DNA from: Raphanus sativus
Lineage: Eukaryota; Streptophyta; Magnoliopsida; Brassicales; Brassicaceae
Direction of reading: 5' to 3'
Assembly: GCF_000801105.2 (NCBI RefSeq)
Contig: NC_079519.1
Span: 10,290,668-10,354,667, forward strand
Length of the DNA stretch: 64,000 bases
Position numbers and translations under genes: made by a program. The first letter of the stretch is position 1; every line of letters starts with the position of its first letter. Positions 11,501-24,365 of the stretch are shown here, in pieces. The notes under the pieces were generated by a model. The model saw only the letters and a list, made by a program, of their open reading frames with translations. It did no database searches and had not been told where the DNA came from.

Positions 11501-12624
11501 TAAAATTCATTTATGTATCATGATTATAAAATAAAAATTTTAACTTGAACTTATGTAAAAATTTTAATTATAAAATAAATCTCACACAACATATACAAAT
11601 CAATCATAAAATTATAATAAAATTATTATTACTTTATGTTCGTTATTAAATTAAAACATCAAAAATCCCATTGCAATGCAAGGGGCTTATATCTAGTAAA
11701 GAATATAACAAGAAGGATATAACACTACATATCCTAGATCGTCACTTAATCATCCTAATCTAACAAAGCCCATAGACTCAAAAGAAGCCTACTCACTAAT
11801 CATATCATGAGGAACCTTAAACACATGCTAAGTTTAAGACTAATCACAGTAGATAGCAAGAATAACTCAATAAACAAAATAATCAAAGATGAGAATATAT
11901 TAAAGATAGAGTTAGTGTCAAGTGTTTAAAGACAAAACAAGAGAAACTATATGGTTAATTTTGGCCTCTAAAAGTATATATAGGTCTTCTAAAAATTAGT
12001 TGGTTCAACCCAAAATAAAGTATAAAAGGGTGAGATCTTTTTCCCATGGTGAGCACACAAAGCCGCTATGGGTGGTCGTTAGGTTGGTGGAGACTTTGTT
12101 TGCCCGCTGCGAGTTGGCCGATATGGTACTTGGCTTCTCCCATGTTTTTTTGTCTCTTAGCGACCTAATGATGTCGCTAAGGCTGAGTCGCACTCCAAAA
12201 TTAGCAGCTCCATCAAACCGTTATACACTGGTCACTATGGGACTCAGTCGTGTCCAATTTCCCATCTCTGTAGCGATCTGTTGATGTTGCTACGCTCTGG
12301 TCGCTACAAAACTTCTTTGTTTCTGGGCTTCCTTCTCGTAGCAACCTTGCCATGTCACTACGACTTCCTTTTGTGGATCAAACTTCGTATATAGGGACCT
12401 CTCAACGTCTCTACGCCCTTACCACTGTTACACTTAGTCAAAAAATCCCTCTGCGCTTCATTCCTCACTCTTTTTTCTCTAAAATGCATCAGTCACCTCC
12501 AAATTCAAGAAGAAATAACTACAACACCTGATAAATACAAACGATATGCACCTAAATGAACTCTAAATTCACCAAAATGAGAATCAAAATGATGGACAGA
12601 AGAATGCAAAATCAAGAGACATCA
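8515..12624 (-). mobile_element. Solo LTR (Ty3/gypsy type) interrupted by a Helitron
   Basis: The ends are TGATATCATTT and AAGAGACATCA (TG...CA), flanked by the 5-bp direct repeat TGTCA at 8510-8514 and 12625-12629. Removing the 2,615-bp Helitron leaves an LTR of about 1,495 bp. There is no internal domain, primer site or coding sequence, so this is a solo LTR left by LTR-LTR recombination. The minus orientation is inferred from a layout like that of the solo LTR at 16981 and is uncertain. Confidence 0.75.
9082..11696 (+). mobile_element. Composite non-autonomous Helitron
   Basis: It begins TCTTATTATATAAAGC after an A and ends with a hairpin (CCCATTGCAATGCAAGGGG) followed by CTAG before a T, the Helitron signature. 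Inside are further partial copies of its own 5' end: near 9257 (TCTTATTATATAAAGC again), 9420, 9700, 9830 and 10145, and inverted copies around 10860-10980 and 11300-11400. This points to nested insertion or repeated capture of the same family. No Rep/helicase frame is present. Confidence 0.8.
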
Positions 12625-14689
12625 TGTCACCATGGAATGTGTTTGGGTTTATAGTTGCACTCAACGTGGGGTTTGCCTCATTAGCCTTGGTGCTGGTCCC
12701 ACTCGAGATCAAACAAGTTGTAGTTCATGCTATTGTGGGCACATGGACTTATGGGCATGTGGTCTTGTAGAGTTGATAGGAGTCATCTGATTTAAAAGGC
12801 ACATGGCTGGACCAGATGGTAGATTTGACGATGTACTTTATGAGCATGGTGTTGTTTTGCTTTTGAGCCCCTATGAAGGCATGAGCCAGTAAGTAAAATT
12901 GTGGACGTGATATGCTTAGTAGATACTTTGGTATGGTTGGTAGTAATCACGGCGATCAGCCTAATATGGACATGTCGTTGAAAATGGTAATCTGGATCCA
13001 TTTTCCTGCCTTGGTGGCTGAATAGATAACCTCTTGAGTTGGACGAATTGAACTCCTTTCTTTAGAGTTGAACAAACTTATATTTATAGTAGAAATCGTG
13101 CATACTTTAGAATTATAATATATATATATATATAGATATATATCATTAGATAACATAATATTTATTTTTTCTTAAATATCGCTAGATAATATAAATCTTT
13201 AATTTCCCCTTAGATTTGGAGAGATTCAATCATATCATGAAATATGTAAATATTCATATTTATCTGAAAGTTCATTTTTTACTCGGAGAAGTAGGAATCA
13301 TCTGACTCAGAAGACGAAAATGAAAAACAAGAGATCAGCATCATGCTAATCTAGAGCTTTTTCTTCCTAAATTAACTATCCGTAATAAGTACCACAATTT
13401 GATGAACCACAAATAATTGATGTCGTAACAATATCATTCTCAAAGAGACTAGGACAACGTCTAATATAGATTTTGATATATCTGATTTTTGTTTTGAAAT
13501 TTCTAGTTTAATACTTTAGTAATTTCTTGAAAATAAATTATTAAAACTATTATATATTACAGTAAATATCAATGATCACAGTATCACAAACCTTATGAAC
13601 TGCAAATAATTTATGTCTTTACAAAATTGTTTTCAGAGGGGACTTTTCTTGACTTGCGCACCAGCCATCCTGTAATCAGATTGCAGTTTTAATCAATAAT
13701 GATATGCAAAACTACAATCCGATCGATAAACCAAAGCTGCTTTTTTTTTTGTCACAAAAACCAAAGCTGCTTAATTTTTAATACTAGGGCGTTGTCACAA
13801 TGCTTTGAGATTAATTTTATTAGGACATTGATCATTTGCGAATCATCAAGTCGTGGTACTGAAATCATTAACATTTGCTAGTATAAAAAATCCTAAACCA
13901 TTTTGGTTCCCGCGGCCGGTGCATGACGGTCGAGAGAGACTTGAAAATGTCAATTGTGTCAAACCAGCTTAAGCTCTCGATCAATCTAAGAGAACCTCAT
14001 GATAAAAATTGCAACAAACCGATCTCTTAACCACCAAACAAAAACTCACTTCTCCGTTTACTTACTACACCATTACGATGATTTTAATCGGTAGCTAAAA
14101 CAAAAATAATCACCACTAAAAAGAAAGAATACACTTCGTTTTAAGCTAGGACTGGTTTTGGGTCAAACCGGATGAATCATTCGCATTGCCTCTTAAATTT
14201 CAAAGAAATACTATACATAGATTACATAGATCATATAACTCCAAAACAAGTTATTAAAATTAACTTTAGAATGTTTGTGACCTGCTTATTTTCAGATCCA
14301 GCACTGCTCTAAGCAAATAAAGGAACGTATGATTGACATATACCGACTACATTTGGCAAACACTAAACTGAAATAAATGGCAAGACTCATGAGAGTAGGC
14401 TTCGCATTTAAGATCAGCCCCTGAGATAGGACAATCCATACATATATACTTTTGGATGGTTTGGAGGCGAATCTATACATACTAAGCATTTTAAATTTGA
14501 GGTCAGTGCCAAATGTTTTTAAATGTATTCTACTAGTTGAGGTAAAAATAAATAAATAAATAAAATTATACATTTAAAATCACACTAGATTTTGAACATA
14601 TATGAAGATATATAAGTATTTGGCTATCCCGTCATCTGTTTGGATAACTAAAATATACATAATGTTATGTTTTTTTCTGTAACTTGTAT
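12625..14689. other. Spacer with possible decayed coding DNA
   Basis: No gene is identified. The part about 12630-13030 is less AT-rich and has several moderately long frames on both strands, none with a domain I recognise. The rest (13150-14689) is AT-rich spacer, with a 17-nt oligo(T) insertion at 13741 and a repeat at 14525-14640 that reappears at 22432-22560. Confidence 0.4.
13741..13757 (-). repeat. Minimal oligo(T)+GTCAC insertion with direct repeats
   Basis: Ten T followed by GTCACAA lies between two copies of AAACCAAAGCTGC (13728-13740 and 13758-13770). On the minus strand it looks like the extreme 3' end of a SINE (GTGAC plus oligo(A)), that is, a retroposition truncated to almost nothing. 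Confidence 0.7.
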
Positions 14690-15317
14690 TTCCCCTGCAG
14701 GTTAGTTGAAAAACCCTAAAGTTCTCTCTGACGGCAACAATGGAGATCGCGCTAGCGAGATCATGATCTCCAGGCTTCAATTCACTCTTTGGTGGTCGAT
14801 TACTCTTTCTCAGATTGATTTCCTTGTCATCTGACGAAGGGTTTGATTCCTTATTTACTCGATTCAAAGGTTTCTTATTAGCCAAGGCATCATCTCCTTC
14901 AACGTTTTGACAGCGGTAATGGAGAAACTCTAGTGCGCTCATCATCTCTGGTCTTCAAACCACCATCTGGTGGTTCAGTGGACACTTTTAGATTGATCTT
15001 TGTCAATCTCGGCGTTATCTCCGGTTTCTGTTTACACGTTTTCACTCGTCGTCTCCGGTCCATCTACGGCTTCAGTGTTGTCTTCGCTTGTCTCTGGTTT
15101 TACTGTTCCTCGACGGTCTCCTATCTGCGACCCTAGAGTTTGTTTTTCTATCGTCGTCACAGACTTAGTCGTCTCCGGTTCATCCTGTTTCGTTGTTGTC
15201 TCCGGTTCTACAGCTTCTGAAGATTGTTCTGATCTCGGTTAGGGTTCAACCTCGGACTCTCGTCGTCACTGTTTTGATCATATGTATCAGCACTCAGCTC
15301 AGTTAGGCTCTGCTCAT

Positions 15318-16980
15318 ATGGCAGACCGAAAAGGAAAGGGGATTTCCCATGAAATTGATGATGAGCCAATTCACTTAAACGGATCAAGATGATTCTCATG
15401 CACTACGAGATCATCATCTCTCATTGATAGGAAAAGTTCTGTATCCTAAGAAACATAACTTGGTGAAGCTAATCCAGCATATGCCTACAGAATGGAACCT
15501 TCAAGATCGAATCACGGCTAATGATCTAGATAACGGAAAGTTCCTATTTAACTTTGAAAACGAACAAGATCTGCAGTTTGTACTCAAGCAAGGGCCCTTT
15601 CATTACAACTTCTGCATGCTTGTTCTTCTTTGTTGGGAACCAATCGTCCATGACGATTACCCATGGACTATACCGTTCTGGGTTGAGGTTACTGGTATTC
15701 CCTTACATCTCTGGACGTCAAAGAATCTGAAAAGATAGGATCTCAGCTAGGTCATGGTTATGATGATAATATACAAGAGTCGGAAGGTCGAATGGTTATT
15801 GAAGTTGACACTCGGAAGCCTCTTGTATTCACTAGGAAGATCTTATCACCGGGTGGAGACAAAGTTTCTATTCAGATAAAGTACGAAATTCTCTTTAAAC
15901 ACTGTTCATCTTGTGGTATGTTAAGTCATGAGCTATCTCTCTGTCCAAGAGAACATGGGACGCGAGGACAACAGGAGAAGAGGGATGTTTTCTCACGGGC
16001 TCAGCCACCTATTTGCGATGCAGCTCGACAGCCTTTATTGCGAGCACAAAAGTCTTATGAGCGGGTTAGTAGTCATGATCAGAGGGAGAGTTCACATCAT
16101 CGTAGTGGTGGGCTACAATCATCACAGAGAATCTCAGAGGACTATCAGAAGTCAGGCTATGTTGGCCATACGCGCAAGGAGGACACATCAGATTGGTTTG
16201 TAGGCCATGGTGGAAAAGATAGATACAAACCAGTCATGAGGCGTTATGGCTCAAGATATGCCCCTTATGATAAGAATGGACATAAATCATGGATGCCAAA
16301 GGATAAAGCTGTATCACAAAGGGAACCAGTGTCTACTACTGCTATTAGGCAGCAGTATGCTACTACGGAGACAATGAATATTACTCGGGAGCCGTATGCT
16401 CAAGATAAACAGTTTCACATTGGGCCTTCATCATCACTGATGGAGAATGCAGCTGAGAGTGCGCCACCAGTTTCAAGTGGACAGAAGATAGCAAGTGTGA
16501 TTATTACTCCTCAAGACAGCTAATGGAACAAGATGACAACGTCACAAAACGCAGTAAATCACTTGCTCGATCTATTACTTTCTCTCCTACGGAGGAAGTC
16601 CTTCCACAAAATGCTCAAATGATAGATGCTCTAGGAGAGATGGAGCTTGGCGTAGATAATAAGATGGATGATGGAAAGGAGATTATGATGGATTTTGATG
16701 ATTTGCTTGGACAGGATCTGATGGAGCTGGAAAAGGGAAGGTTACTTTCAGCTCCGGTGGTGGAGACAGTAGCTGACCAGCCGGTAAAAGAAAAGGCGAA
16801 GGGAGGGGGAACGTATGTGATCCCTTTGGGTCTGCCAATTAAGAAAGCTGAGTTCATTCGTCGGGGATCTCCAAAACAAAGATCAGGTTCGTCAAGGGGC
16901 TCTAATCGATCTGTTCATCGTCGTCATAATTCAAAGGCATCGAAATCAAGTTCTTCTAAGGGTAATGGTTTGGAGGGGTC
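15318..16980 (+). pseudogene. LINE ORF1 (DUF4283 and zf-CCHC_4) remnant
   Basis: ORF1 of plant L1 elements encodes an RNA-binding, gag-like protein. The likely start is the ATG at 15318 (MADRKGKGIS). A DUF4283-type domain follows (NGKFLFNFENEQDLQFVLKQ, then WEPIVHDDYPW and IPLHLWT), then a zinc knuckle of the type CxxCxxxxHxxxxC (HCSSCGMLSHELSLC, near 15903-15945). The C-terminal part is Ser/Arg/Lys-rich. The frame is broken near 15385, near 15733 (AAAAGATAGG) and at 16521, where a TAA overlaps an ATG that opens the last segment. The stop codon would be the TGA at 16981-16983, now the first bases of the inserted solo LTR. Confidence 0.85.
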
Positions 16981-18168
16981 CTGAAACGCACACCAATTAA
17001 CCTAATGTGCACACTACCACAATCGAATGGTATGTCGATGTAGCACTTTAGGATCGAATCCACAGAGACCAACTATTACACTTTATTTCTATGGGATCAA
17101 AATTAAGCTAAGACAATATGGGGTTTTTGATTTGGTTGTAACGTGCAAAGCAGCAAATAAAATAAAATAAATGTGAATTCAGATTAAAGAAAAGCCAGCC
17201 TAGGGTTACTTCATCGGGTGCTAATACTTGTGAGCCAAACAATTATTCAAGTGCTAATAAGAACAGTCTAGAACTCGGATCACTCAAGTAGAACAGTCCA
17301 CTGTCGTAGCAATGCTCCTTACGCTGATCGATCTCACCGTCTAACTGTCGTTGAGGTGAGAAGCGATCGAAAGCAATAGAGATCAGGTCCGATAGGTTCA
17401 CAAAACACCCTAATATCTACTTTCGCTGATTAGGGATGCAATGCTCATTCAAAACAAATCTAGCAACCTATTACACGGTTAATGAACAGGTTAAACCTAT
17501 GATCTAACATTAAGCGGCCAGTTTAATGCAAGCAATAAGAACAGTTATGAATGAAGACAATCAATGGATTCACTTATCTATGTTTAGCTCACGAAATCAA
17601 CACCCTAGAACCCTAGACAAGCTAGCCGACTACTCAGCCATGACACAAGAGATCAAAGACATGGATACTGAATAATACTTCATAAAAATAACAGAAACAA
17701 AGAGAGGGTTCAGGATAATCTTCTCTATGGAGAGAGAGATGGAGCCTTCTCCCTTTACAATAAGCAAATCCAATAATCTAAAAGTCTCCAATGGTTTCTT
17801 GTGTCTAAAATAGCGTAGAATGATAATGAGAAAAACAGAAAATATGATATATCAAAGCCACAGGCGGCTGGGAGAGAAAAAGAGGATAATTAGGGCAAAT
17901 CCCGAAATAATAGTGGTTTCCATAAAAATCTCTGCCGCTGGAACAATCACTCGGGTTGTTCCGCTCGATCAGGAACAATCATCAGACTGTTCTGCGTGAA
18001 AATCACCAAACTGCACTGTTTTCTGTCTCTTTTGTTCCAGCAGGTCCATCTCCCATCCAGTGCAACTCCAGACCTGTAATGACTCGAAAAGGACTAGAAA
18101 GACTCGATAAAGACTTGAAAATCAATTAGAAAACATATATATAATGATGTATAAAACACCATATATCA
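16981..18168 (-). mobile_element. Solo LTR nested between LINE ORF1 and ORF2
   Basis: The minus-strand sequence runs from TGATATATGGTG to GTGTGCGTTTCA (TG...CA), 1,188 bp, flanked by the 5-bp duplication GGTCC at 16976-16980 and 18169-18173. The start resembles the TGATATC start of the Athila LTR at 56180. It contains no coding sequence or internal domain, so it is a solo LTR of a Ty3/gypsy-type element. Confidence 0.85.
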
Positions 18169-18196
18169 GGTCCAATATCACCTCCAGAGGTCATCC

Positions 18197-21100
18197 ATGA
18201 AGACACTCAGTTGGAACTGTAGAGGGATTGGGAACAACCTCACAGTTCGACGCCTTACAGAGATGTGTCAGAAGCATCGCCCAGGACTAGTGTTTCTATC
18301 TAAGACGAAGAATAGGAGGCTGATGTTGTAAAACATTCAGGCCGACTTAGGATTTGATAGTTTGTTTACTGTTGAGCCACTTGGTCTCAGCGGAGGTTTA
18401 GCTCTTTTATTTATGGATGATTTTCAAGTTAATGTTTTATTTTCGAATAACATAATTGATATTGAGGCAGTCATTGATGGAATAAAAGTCTATATGACAT
18501 TTGTTTATGGAGACCGTGTTTTAGAACGTAGGGATCAGGTTTGGGAGCGTTTTACGCGCTTTGCAACAACTAGAAATGGACCTTGGTTTATGATTGGTGA
18601 CTTTAATGAAATAATTGATCATAGTGAGAAGGAAGGAGGCAGACGACGCTCTGATAGCTCCTTTTTGCCATTCACACATATGCTAAGTAATTGTGGCATG
18701 CTAGAGTTCCCATTCACTGGAAATAAGCTTTCATGGGTGGGAAAAAATATCTGGAGGAACAACAATAAGATGCCGTCTAGATAGAGCAGTGGTAAATGAA
18801 GATTGGCATGAGAAGTTTCCGCACACAGCAGCAAGATACCTCAGGCTTTGGGGCTCGGATCATCGTCATGTCCTAACAGATATTCTCAAAAGACCAGTGA
18901 GGAGGAAAAGACCAGTGAGGAGGAAAAAGAAATTCAAATTTTATAAAAGATGGCTAGATATTGAGGAGCTAAGGCAAGTCATTCTTGAAGGATGGAAGTC
19001 AGAGGAATTACCGCCTGAAGCAAGTATTATGGATCATATTGTTAGCTGTCGGAAAGCTTTGAACCAATGGAGGAGAGAGAATAACGTGAATTCATAAAAG
19101 TTAGTAGAGGAACTCAAAGAGAATGTAGTTGTACTCAGATGATAATGCTACATCTGAAGAAATAGCTGTCGTTCTAAAGGAACTATCTACCGCTCTTAAG
19201 GCAGAAGAAATGTTCTGAAGGCAAAAGAGCAGAGTACTATATTTAAGGGAGGGAGATTGAAATGCAAATTTTTTCTATCAACTAGTGAAACAGAGGAGAG
19301 CAAAGAGTAGGACTACACAACTCTTAGATGAAAATGGAAACATGGTCGAAGATGAAGAAGGACTGGTAGCCATTGCTACTAGTTATTTAAGGCAAAATTT
19401 TGAATCATCCAACCCAGAGGATATAGCAGAAGCACTTACGGAGGTTAAGATGACTATTACTGGATAAATAAATGAAGATCTCATAGCGCCAGTATCAGAA
19501 TGGGAGGTTAAACAAGCGCTTTTTGCTATGCATCCAGAAAAGACTCCTATACCAGATGGGATGACAGCTATATTCTATCAAAAGTTTTGGGACATTGTGA
19601 AAGATGATTTAACTCATATGGTTAATCAATTTCTCTTTCAATGTACAATGGCGCAGGGGTTAAATGACACAAATATTTGTCTCATACATAGAAGACAACA
19701 CAGCTGAACAAGATGACAAAGTTTAGACCGATCAGTCTATGAAACGTCAGCTATAAAATAATATCTAAGGTCTTATGCCAAAGATTGAAGCAGGTTCTCC
19801 CACAATTGATTTCTGAAACTCAGTCAATTTTTGTGGTAGGGAGACAGATTACAGATAATGTCATGATAGCACATGAAATTTTCCATGCTTTGCAAACCAA
19901 GCCAGTAGGACGAGCTAAGAGAATGAACATTAAGACATACATGAGTAAAGTTTACGAAAGAATGAAGAATGGAATGGTCTTTTATAGAGGCAGTCATGAG
20001 AAAGATGGACTTCTCCGAGGTATGGATTAAATGGATTATGAGATGTGTCACCTCGGTCAAGTACCAAGTTTTGATAAATGGAGAACCCAGGGGACATATA
20101 ATTCCAGAGAGAGGTTTACGTCAAGGAGATCATTTGTCTCCTTTCATATTTATTCTATGTATGGAAGTGCTCGTTAGCCTTCTTAGTCAAGTAGAGAATC
20201 AAGGGAAGATAACGGGGGTGCGAGTCACACCCGTTAGCCCCTCGGTATCCCACCTTTTTTTGCTGACGATAGCTTTTTATTCTGTAAGGCGGAGCCCCGT
20301 GAATGTGAAGAAGTTATGAAAGTATTCAGGAAATATAGGCATGCATCTGGACAATGCATAAATTTTGAAAAGTATTATTTACTCTTTGGCAAGAGGATAC
20401 CAGCAAATGAACGTCAACATATCAAAGACACACTGAGCATCCAAAACGAAGGAGGAATTTAGGCATACCAGAGGATATCAGTGCGTCTAAATGCAAGCTA
20501 TTTGCGTTCCTAAAGGAGAAGCTGTTACACATAGTGAATGGATGGACTGGTAGATGGTTATAAAAAGGAGGAAAGGAAGTAGTGATTAAGTCTATCTTAC
20601 TGGCTCTCCCGACGTATGTGATGTCTAACTTCTTACTCCCTCTCGAGATCTGCGTGAACCTCGCAAATGCCATTGCACTATTTTGGTAGAGCTCAAATCC
20701 ACCAAAAAGAGAGATTCACTGGGCTAGATGTGATAAGATGTGTGCACCTAGAGATGAAGGAGGAATTGGTTTCCGTATGATCCATGAATTCAACTTATCC
20801 CTTTTAGCTAAACAGCTGTGGCGTCTTGTTCAGTTTCCAGACTCATTAGTGGCAAGGATATTACGAGGCAAATACTATCGACTGAGTTCGTCGTTGCAAA
20901 TATGTTCAGTAGATACTACATCTTATGTGTGGACAAGTATCATAGCGGCAAGGAAGCTATTGTTGTTGGGTATCCGAAATAAAGTACATTCAGGATATGA
21001 GATTAAGGTATGGCAGGATCCATGGATCCCATCATTGCCAGCAATATCAGCTCGACCTAGTGCCCCAGTGGTACATCCGAAAATGACAGTTAGTAGTCTT

Positions 21101-22243
21101 ATTAACTTTGAGACAAAAGAGTGGGATATACGAATGCTGGAACAGTATGTTCATCATGAGGACTTACCAAATATACAGAGTTTGGCTATAAGCCCAACTC
21201 ATCGACCGGATAAGTTCTGCTGAAACTATAACAAAAATGGTCAATACACAGTAAAATCTGGATATTGGATAGCCACAAACATATTGAAGGATGACGGGGA
21301 AAAATAAGTTCTGGAACCCAGCATAACTAAACTCCAAGCCTTTACATGGAAAGTTAATGCTCCACAAAAGATTTGCCATCTTATGTGGCAATTGATTACA
21401 GGACAAGTAGCGGTTACCAGGAACATAGTACGAAGAAACATACGCTGTGATAAATACTGCCCATGATGTGGAGAACCAGAAGAAACCGTTTCTCATGTAA
21501 TCTTTGAATGTCCATCACCTCAAAAAACATGGGCGTTATCATCAACACCATCCAGTCCACAAATATTCCCTACCTCGAGCATATACAATAATATGGATTA
21601 TTTGTATTGGAGGAAGAATAGCATAATGGAGCCAGAAAATGATAGGGATCCATATCCATGGATTATTTGGTACATATGGAAGGCTAAAAAAGATAAGCTA
21701 TTCAGGGATCCTATGAAACTAGTCAGGCATGCAGAGAGTGAACGCTAAGCTTGGCACAATGCCAAGGAGAACATGAATACGAATCAAGTTATTCAAAAGT
21801 CTCAAGCCTTAAGCTTGGTTGACATATGCATGATAGATGGTTCTTGGACCTCTACGGATCAGTTTAGTGAAATTGGATGGGTTTTGAAGGATAGCAGGGG
21901 AAATATCCAACTACTACGGACGAGAAACTTGAGGAGGAGAGAGTCAGCTTTACACTCGGAATTGGAAACTTTAAAATGGACAATAGAAACAATGTTGCAA
22001 CTCTCAGATTGTCAGCGATTTAGTACAGACTGCAAAGACCTAATTACAATGTTGACGGAACCACAAGTCTGGCTAAGCTTCTCAACTGAATTGGAAATGA
22101 TTCAAACTCTCAAGATGTGCTATTCGGGCTTCAAGATCTACTACATTCCAAGAACAGAAAATATGATAGCTGATTCATTAGTTAGGACTACTCGTACTTT
22201 CCATAGATCTTTGTGTTACTTTGGTTGTTTTATTCCGGTCTAG
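18197..22243 (+). pseudogene. LINE ORF2 (endonuclease, reverse transcriptase, RNase H) remnant
   Basis: ORF2 would supply target-primed reverse transcription. Domains in order: an AP-type endonuclease from MKTLSWNCRGIG at 18197, with GDFNEII near 18597; reverse transcriptase about 19450-20320, with FRPISLCN-like, GLRQGDHLSPFIF and a FADDSLFF box that is out of frame near 20262; a conserved linker to 21220; a zf-RVT zinc-binding region about 21340-21530; and the RNase H-like RVT_3 domain at 21773-22243, with DGSWT, STDCKDL and PRTENMIADSL. At least ten stops or frameshifts interrupt it (for example TAA at 18328 and TAG at 18781). An 18-nt unit near 18893-18928 is duplicated in tandem. It is not functional. 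Confidence 0.88.
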
Positions 22244-22300
22244 TTACCTAGAACACCTCAAGTTTGACTAATAGAATAACCGTTTGATGCCAAAGAAAAC

Positions 22301-23834
22301 TAATATATATATATATATATATATATATCTTTATTTATAATTTTATTTGGTTTGGATGGAAGATAATTTAATATAAATTTAAATTTAAAATTATAGGTTA
22401 ATGCGGATATTTTGTTTCATTTCCCTGTCCCACATGTATATCCTACTAATTGAAGTAAAATAAATAATTATAAATTTGTGTACATTAGATTTGAATATAT
22501 ATGAAGAATAATAATAAATTATTTAATCTATGCATTTTGGACGGTTTGTTATTTGTATTTTGAGTACTTACGTTGATGTTTGAAGTGGTTAAAGTCTATG
22601 TCATTTTTAATGAATAATTTATATTTAATTTTTATTTTTATTAAAAATTTATTGATTCTTTTTTTTATGATTTTGGTATCCGGATATCTCGAGAGAATCC
22701 GACTAGCGTGCCCCGCAGAGAACCTGCCGAAAACACCCATCCAAGAAAACTGGTGATCACTCTATATTAAGTCACATGTGGCTACGCACAGCAGATATGG
22801 TTTTTTCCGTATTTGATCCAAAGAAAAAATTATTGATTATTGATTAAAGATAATAAAATTGTTAAGAGATTAAAAATGTTTATAACACTAATAAACTGTA
22901 AACTAATACTTTAATCTTAACTGATATTCCTCTTTATATTTAAAAGTGATGTTTTAATTTTTTGTAGATTGGCCAAAAATTATATTACGTAATGATTTTG
23001 TTACACTATACATTTAGCCAATATTTGGATGGATCTAACATATATTTTGTAATTACATTTTATTATCTAATATTAATAAATTATAATATATCAAAACCTT
23101 AAAATTTAGAACTGTTAATGTTTTTAATACCCTTAATAAACTATTATAATTTAACAATAAATTAATAATAAACTTAAAAATTGTCAAACGAAAAGGAAAA
23201 TATGTATGATAATAATTTTTATTTGATAGTTTAGTGATGTTTGATATTACTTGTGTTTTTTTCCACACATGCATGCATAATTTTCTTACGAACATTTATT
23301 AGTTTATGTTTTACTAATTTAAAAATCAGCATAAATTATTATTTATGGTTTCACAAAACATCAAATTATATATATATGATAAAATTTCATCAAAATATAT
23401 AGCTTTATATTATGTTAAAATTTAAATCATTCACTTAGTAGAAATATTTTAGAAAATATCTTTATACTATTTTTTCATTGATTTATATTTAATTATAAAG
23501 CGATTAATATCTTAACTTCTTTGATTTATATGATATAATATTATTTTCAGATAAAATAATATATATATATATATATATATTATCTATAAAAAATTATCTA
23601 ATATAAGATATAAATCTAATTTTAATATAAATTCGTTTTTAATTATATAATAAATTACATACAAAATTCATTTAGTGTAAAAATTACACTAACAAGTATA
23701 GCTTTAACCTGAGAGTTCGAATCCGAAAAATCACTTTACAAATAATTGTATAGATAGATCTGATGATTGTGATCATTACCTTTTTTATAAAGAAATAAGT
23801 TATAATAAAATAACTTTGTGTCCACATTTTCCTG
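22301..23834. other. AT-rich spacer with microsatellites
   Basis: No gene is seen. There are TA microsatellites near 22302-22328 and 23562-23580. A GC-richer block about 22675-22800 and a tRNA T-loop-like GAGTTCGAATCC near 23712 could be SINE relics, but box A partners were not found. Confidence 0.45.
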
Positions 23835-24140
23835 AAGCATTAATTTGTGCAATGGAGTGCATGAATAAGTTATAATTCAGATGTAGTTTTTACGACGGAT
23901 TATTCTCAATTAGTGAAGATGGTGTCGATGCCCGAAAATGGCCAGGTTTTTTTACACATATGGAAGAATTCAGCCGCAGTAAGACTTTCTTCCCTAACTT
24001 CCGAATCAAACATATTCCAAAAGTACAAAATACTTTGGCGGACAAGTTTGCATGCGGTGCGAAGAGTTCTTATTCAGTTATGCTTTATGTTGATTTTACT
24101 GCACCGGTTTGGTTCTCTGAACCGGTTACGTAATTTAGAC
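23835..24140 (+). pseudogene. LINE 3'-end fragment (RNase H-like C-terminus)
   Basis: Read over two frames it gives TTDYSQLVKMVSMPEN, then WPGFFTHMEEFSRSKTFFPN, then FRIKHIPKVQNTLADKFACG, the C-terminal RVT_3 signature of plant LINEs (acidic residue, PxxxNxxAD). A frameshift lies near 23940 and a stop near 23870. It belongs to a different subfamily from the LINE at 14690, since its last residues (VDFTAPVWFSEP) differ. It is 5'-truncated, as is usual for LINE copies. Confidence 0.75.
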
Positions 24141-24365
24141 GATTGTTTTAAAAATATATATATATTATTATCCCAATTCGTTTTTCTTTATTTTTTTTCC
24201 TGAGTTATCTTTATTTTCTTTACTTATTTATTTGTTTTTATTTTAGTTTTGTTTTTCTGAAATTTGCTTTATAGTTTCATATATATTTGTGGTTAAAACA
24301 GTAATTTACAAAGTTAACAACGATGAAAAGATGAATGTTTATTTTTTAATTTTTTAATTGAGTGT

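Larger units (their letters stand above)
14690..22300 (+). mobile_element. Degenerate L1-type LINE retrotransposon
   Basis: A GC-richer 5' leader (14690-15317) is followed by ORF1 (nucleic-acid-binding, zinc knuckle) and ORF2 (endonuclease, reverse transcriptase, zf-RVT, RNase H-like). The 3' region ends near CCGTTTGATGCCAAAG before a TA microsatellite at about 22302-22328. A solo LTR sits between the ORFs. Both ORFs carry several frameshifts and stops, so the element is dead. The exact 5' end and target-site duplication were not resolved. Confidence 0.88.

Noticed and set aside
23705..23730. tRNA gene (T-loop-like GAGTTCGAATCC)
   Set aside because: No acceptor stem or D-arm partner at the right distance; at best a SINE relic.
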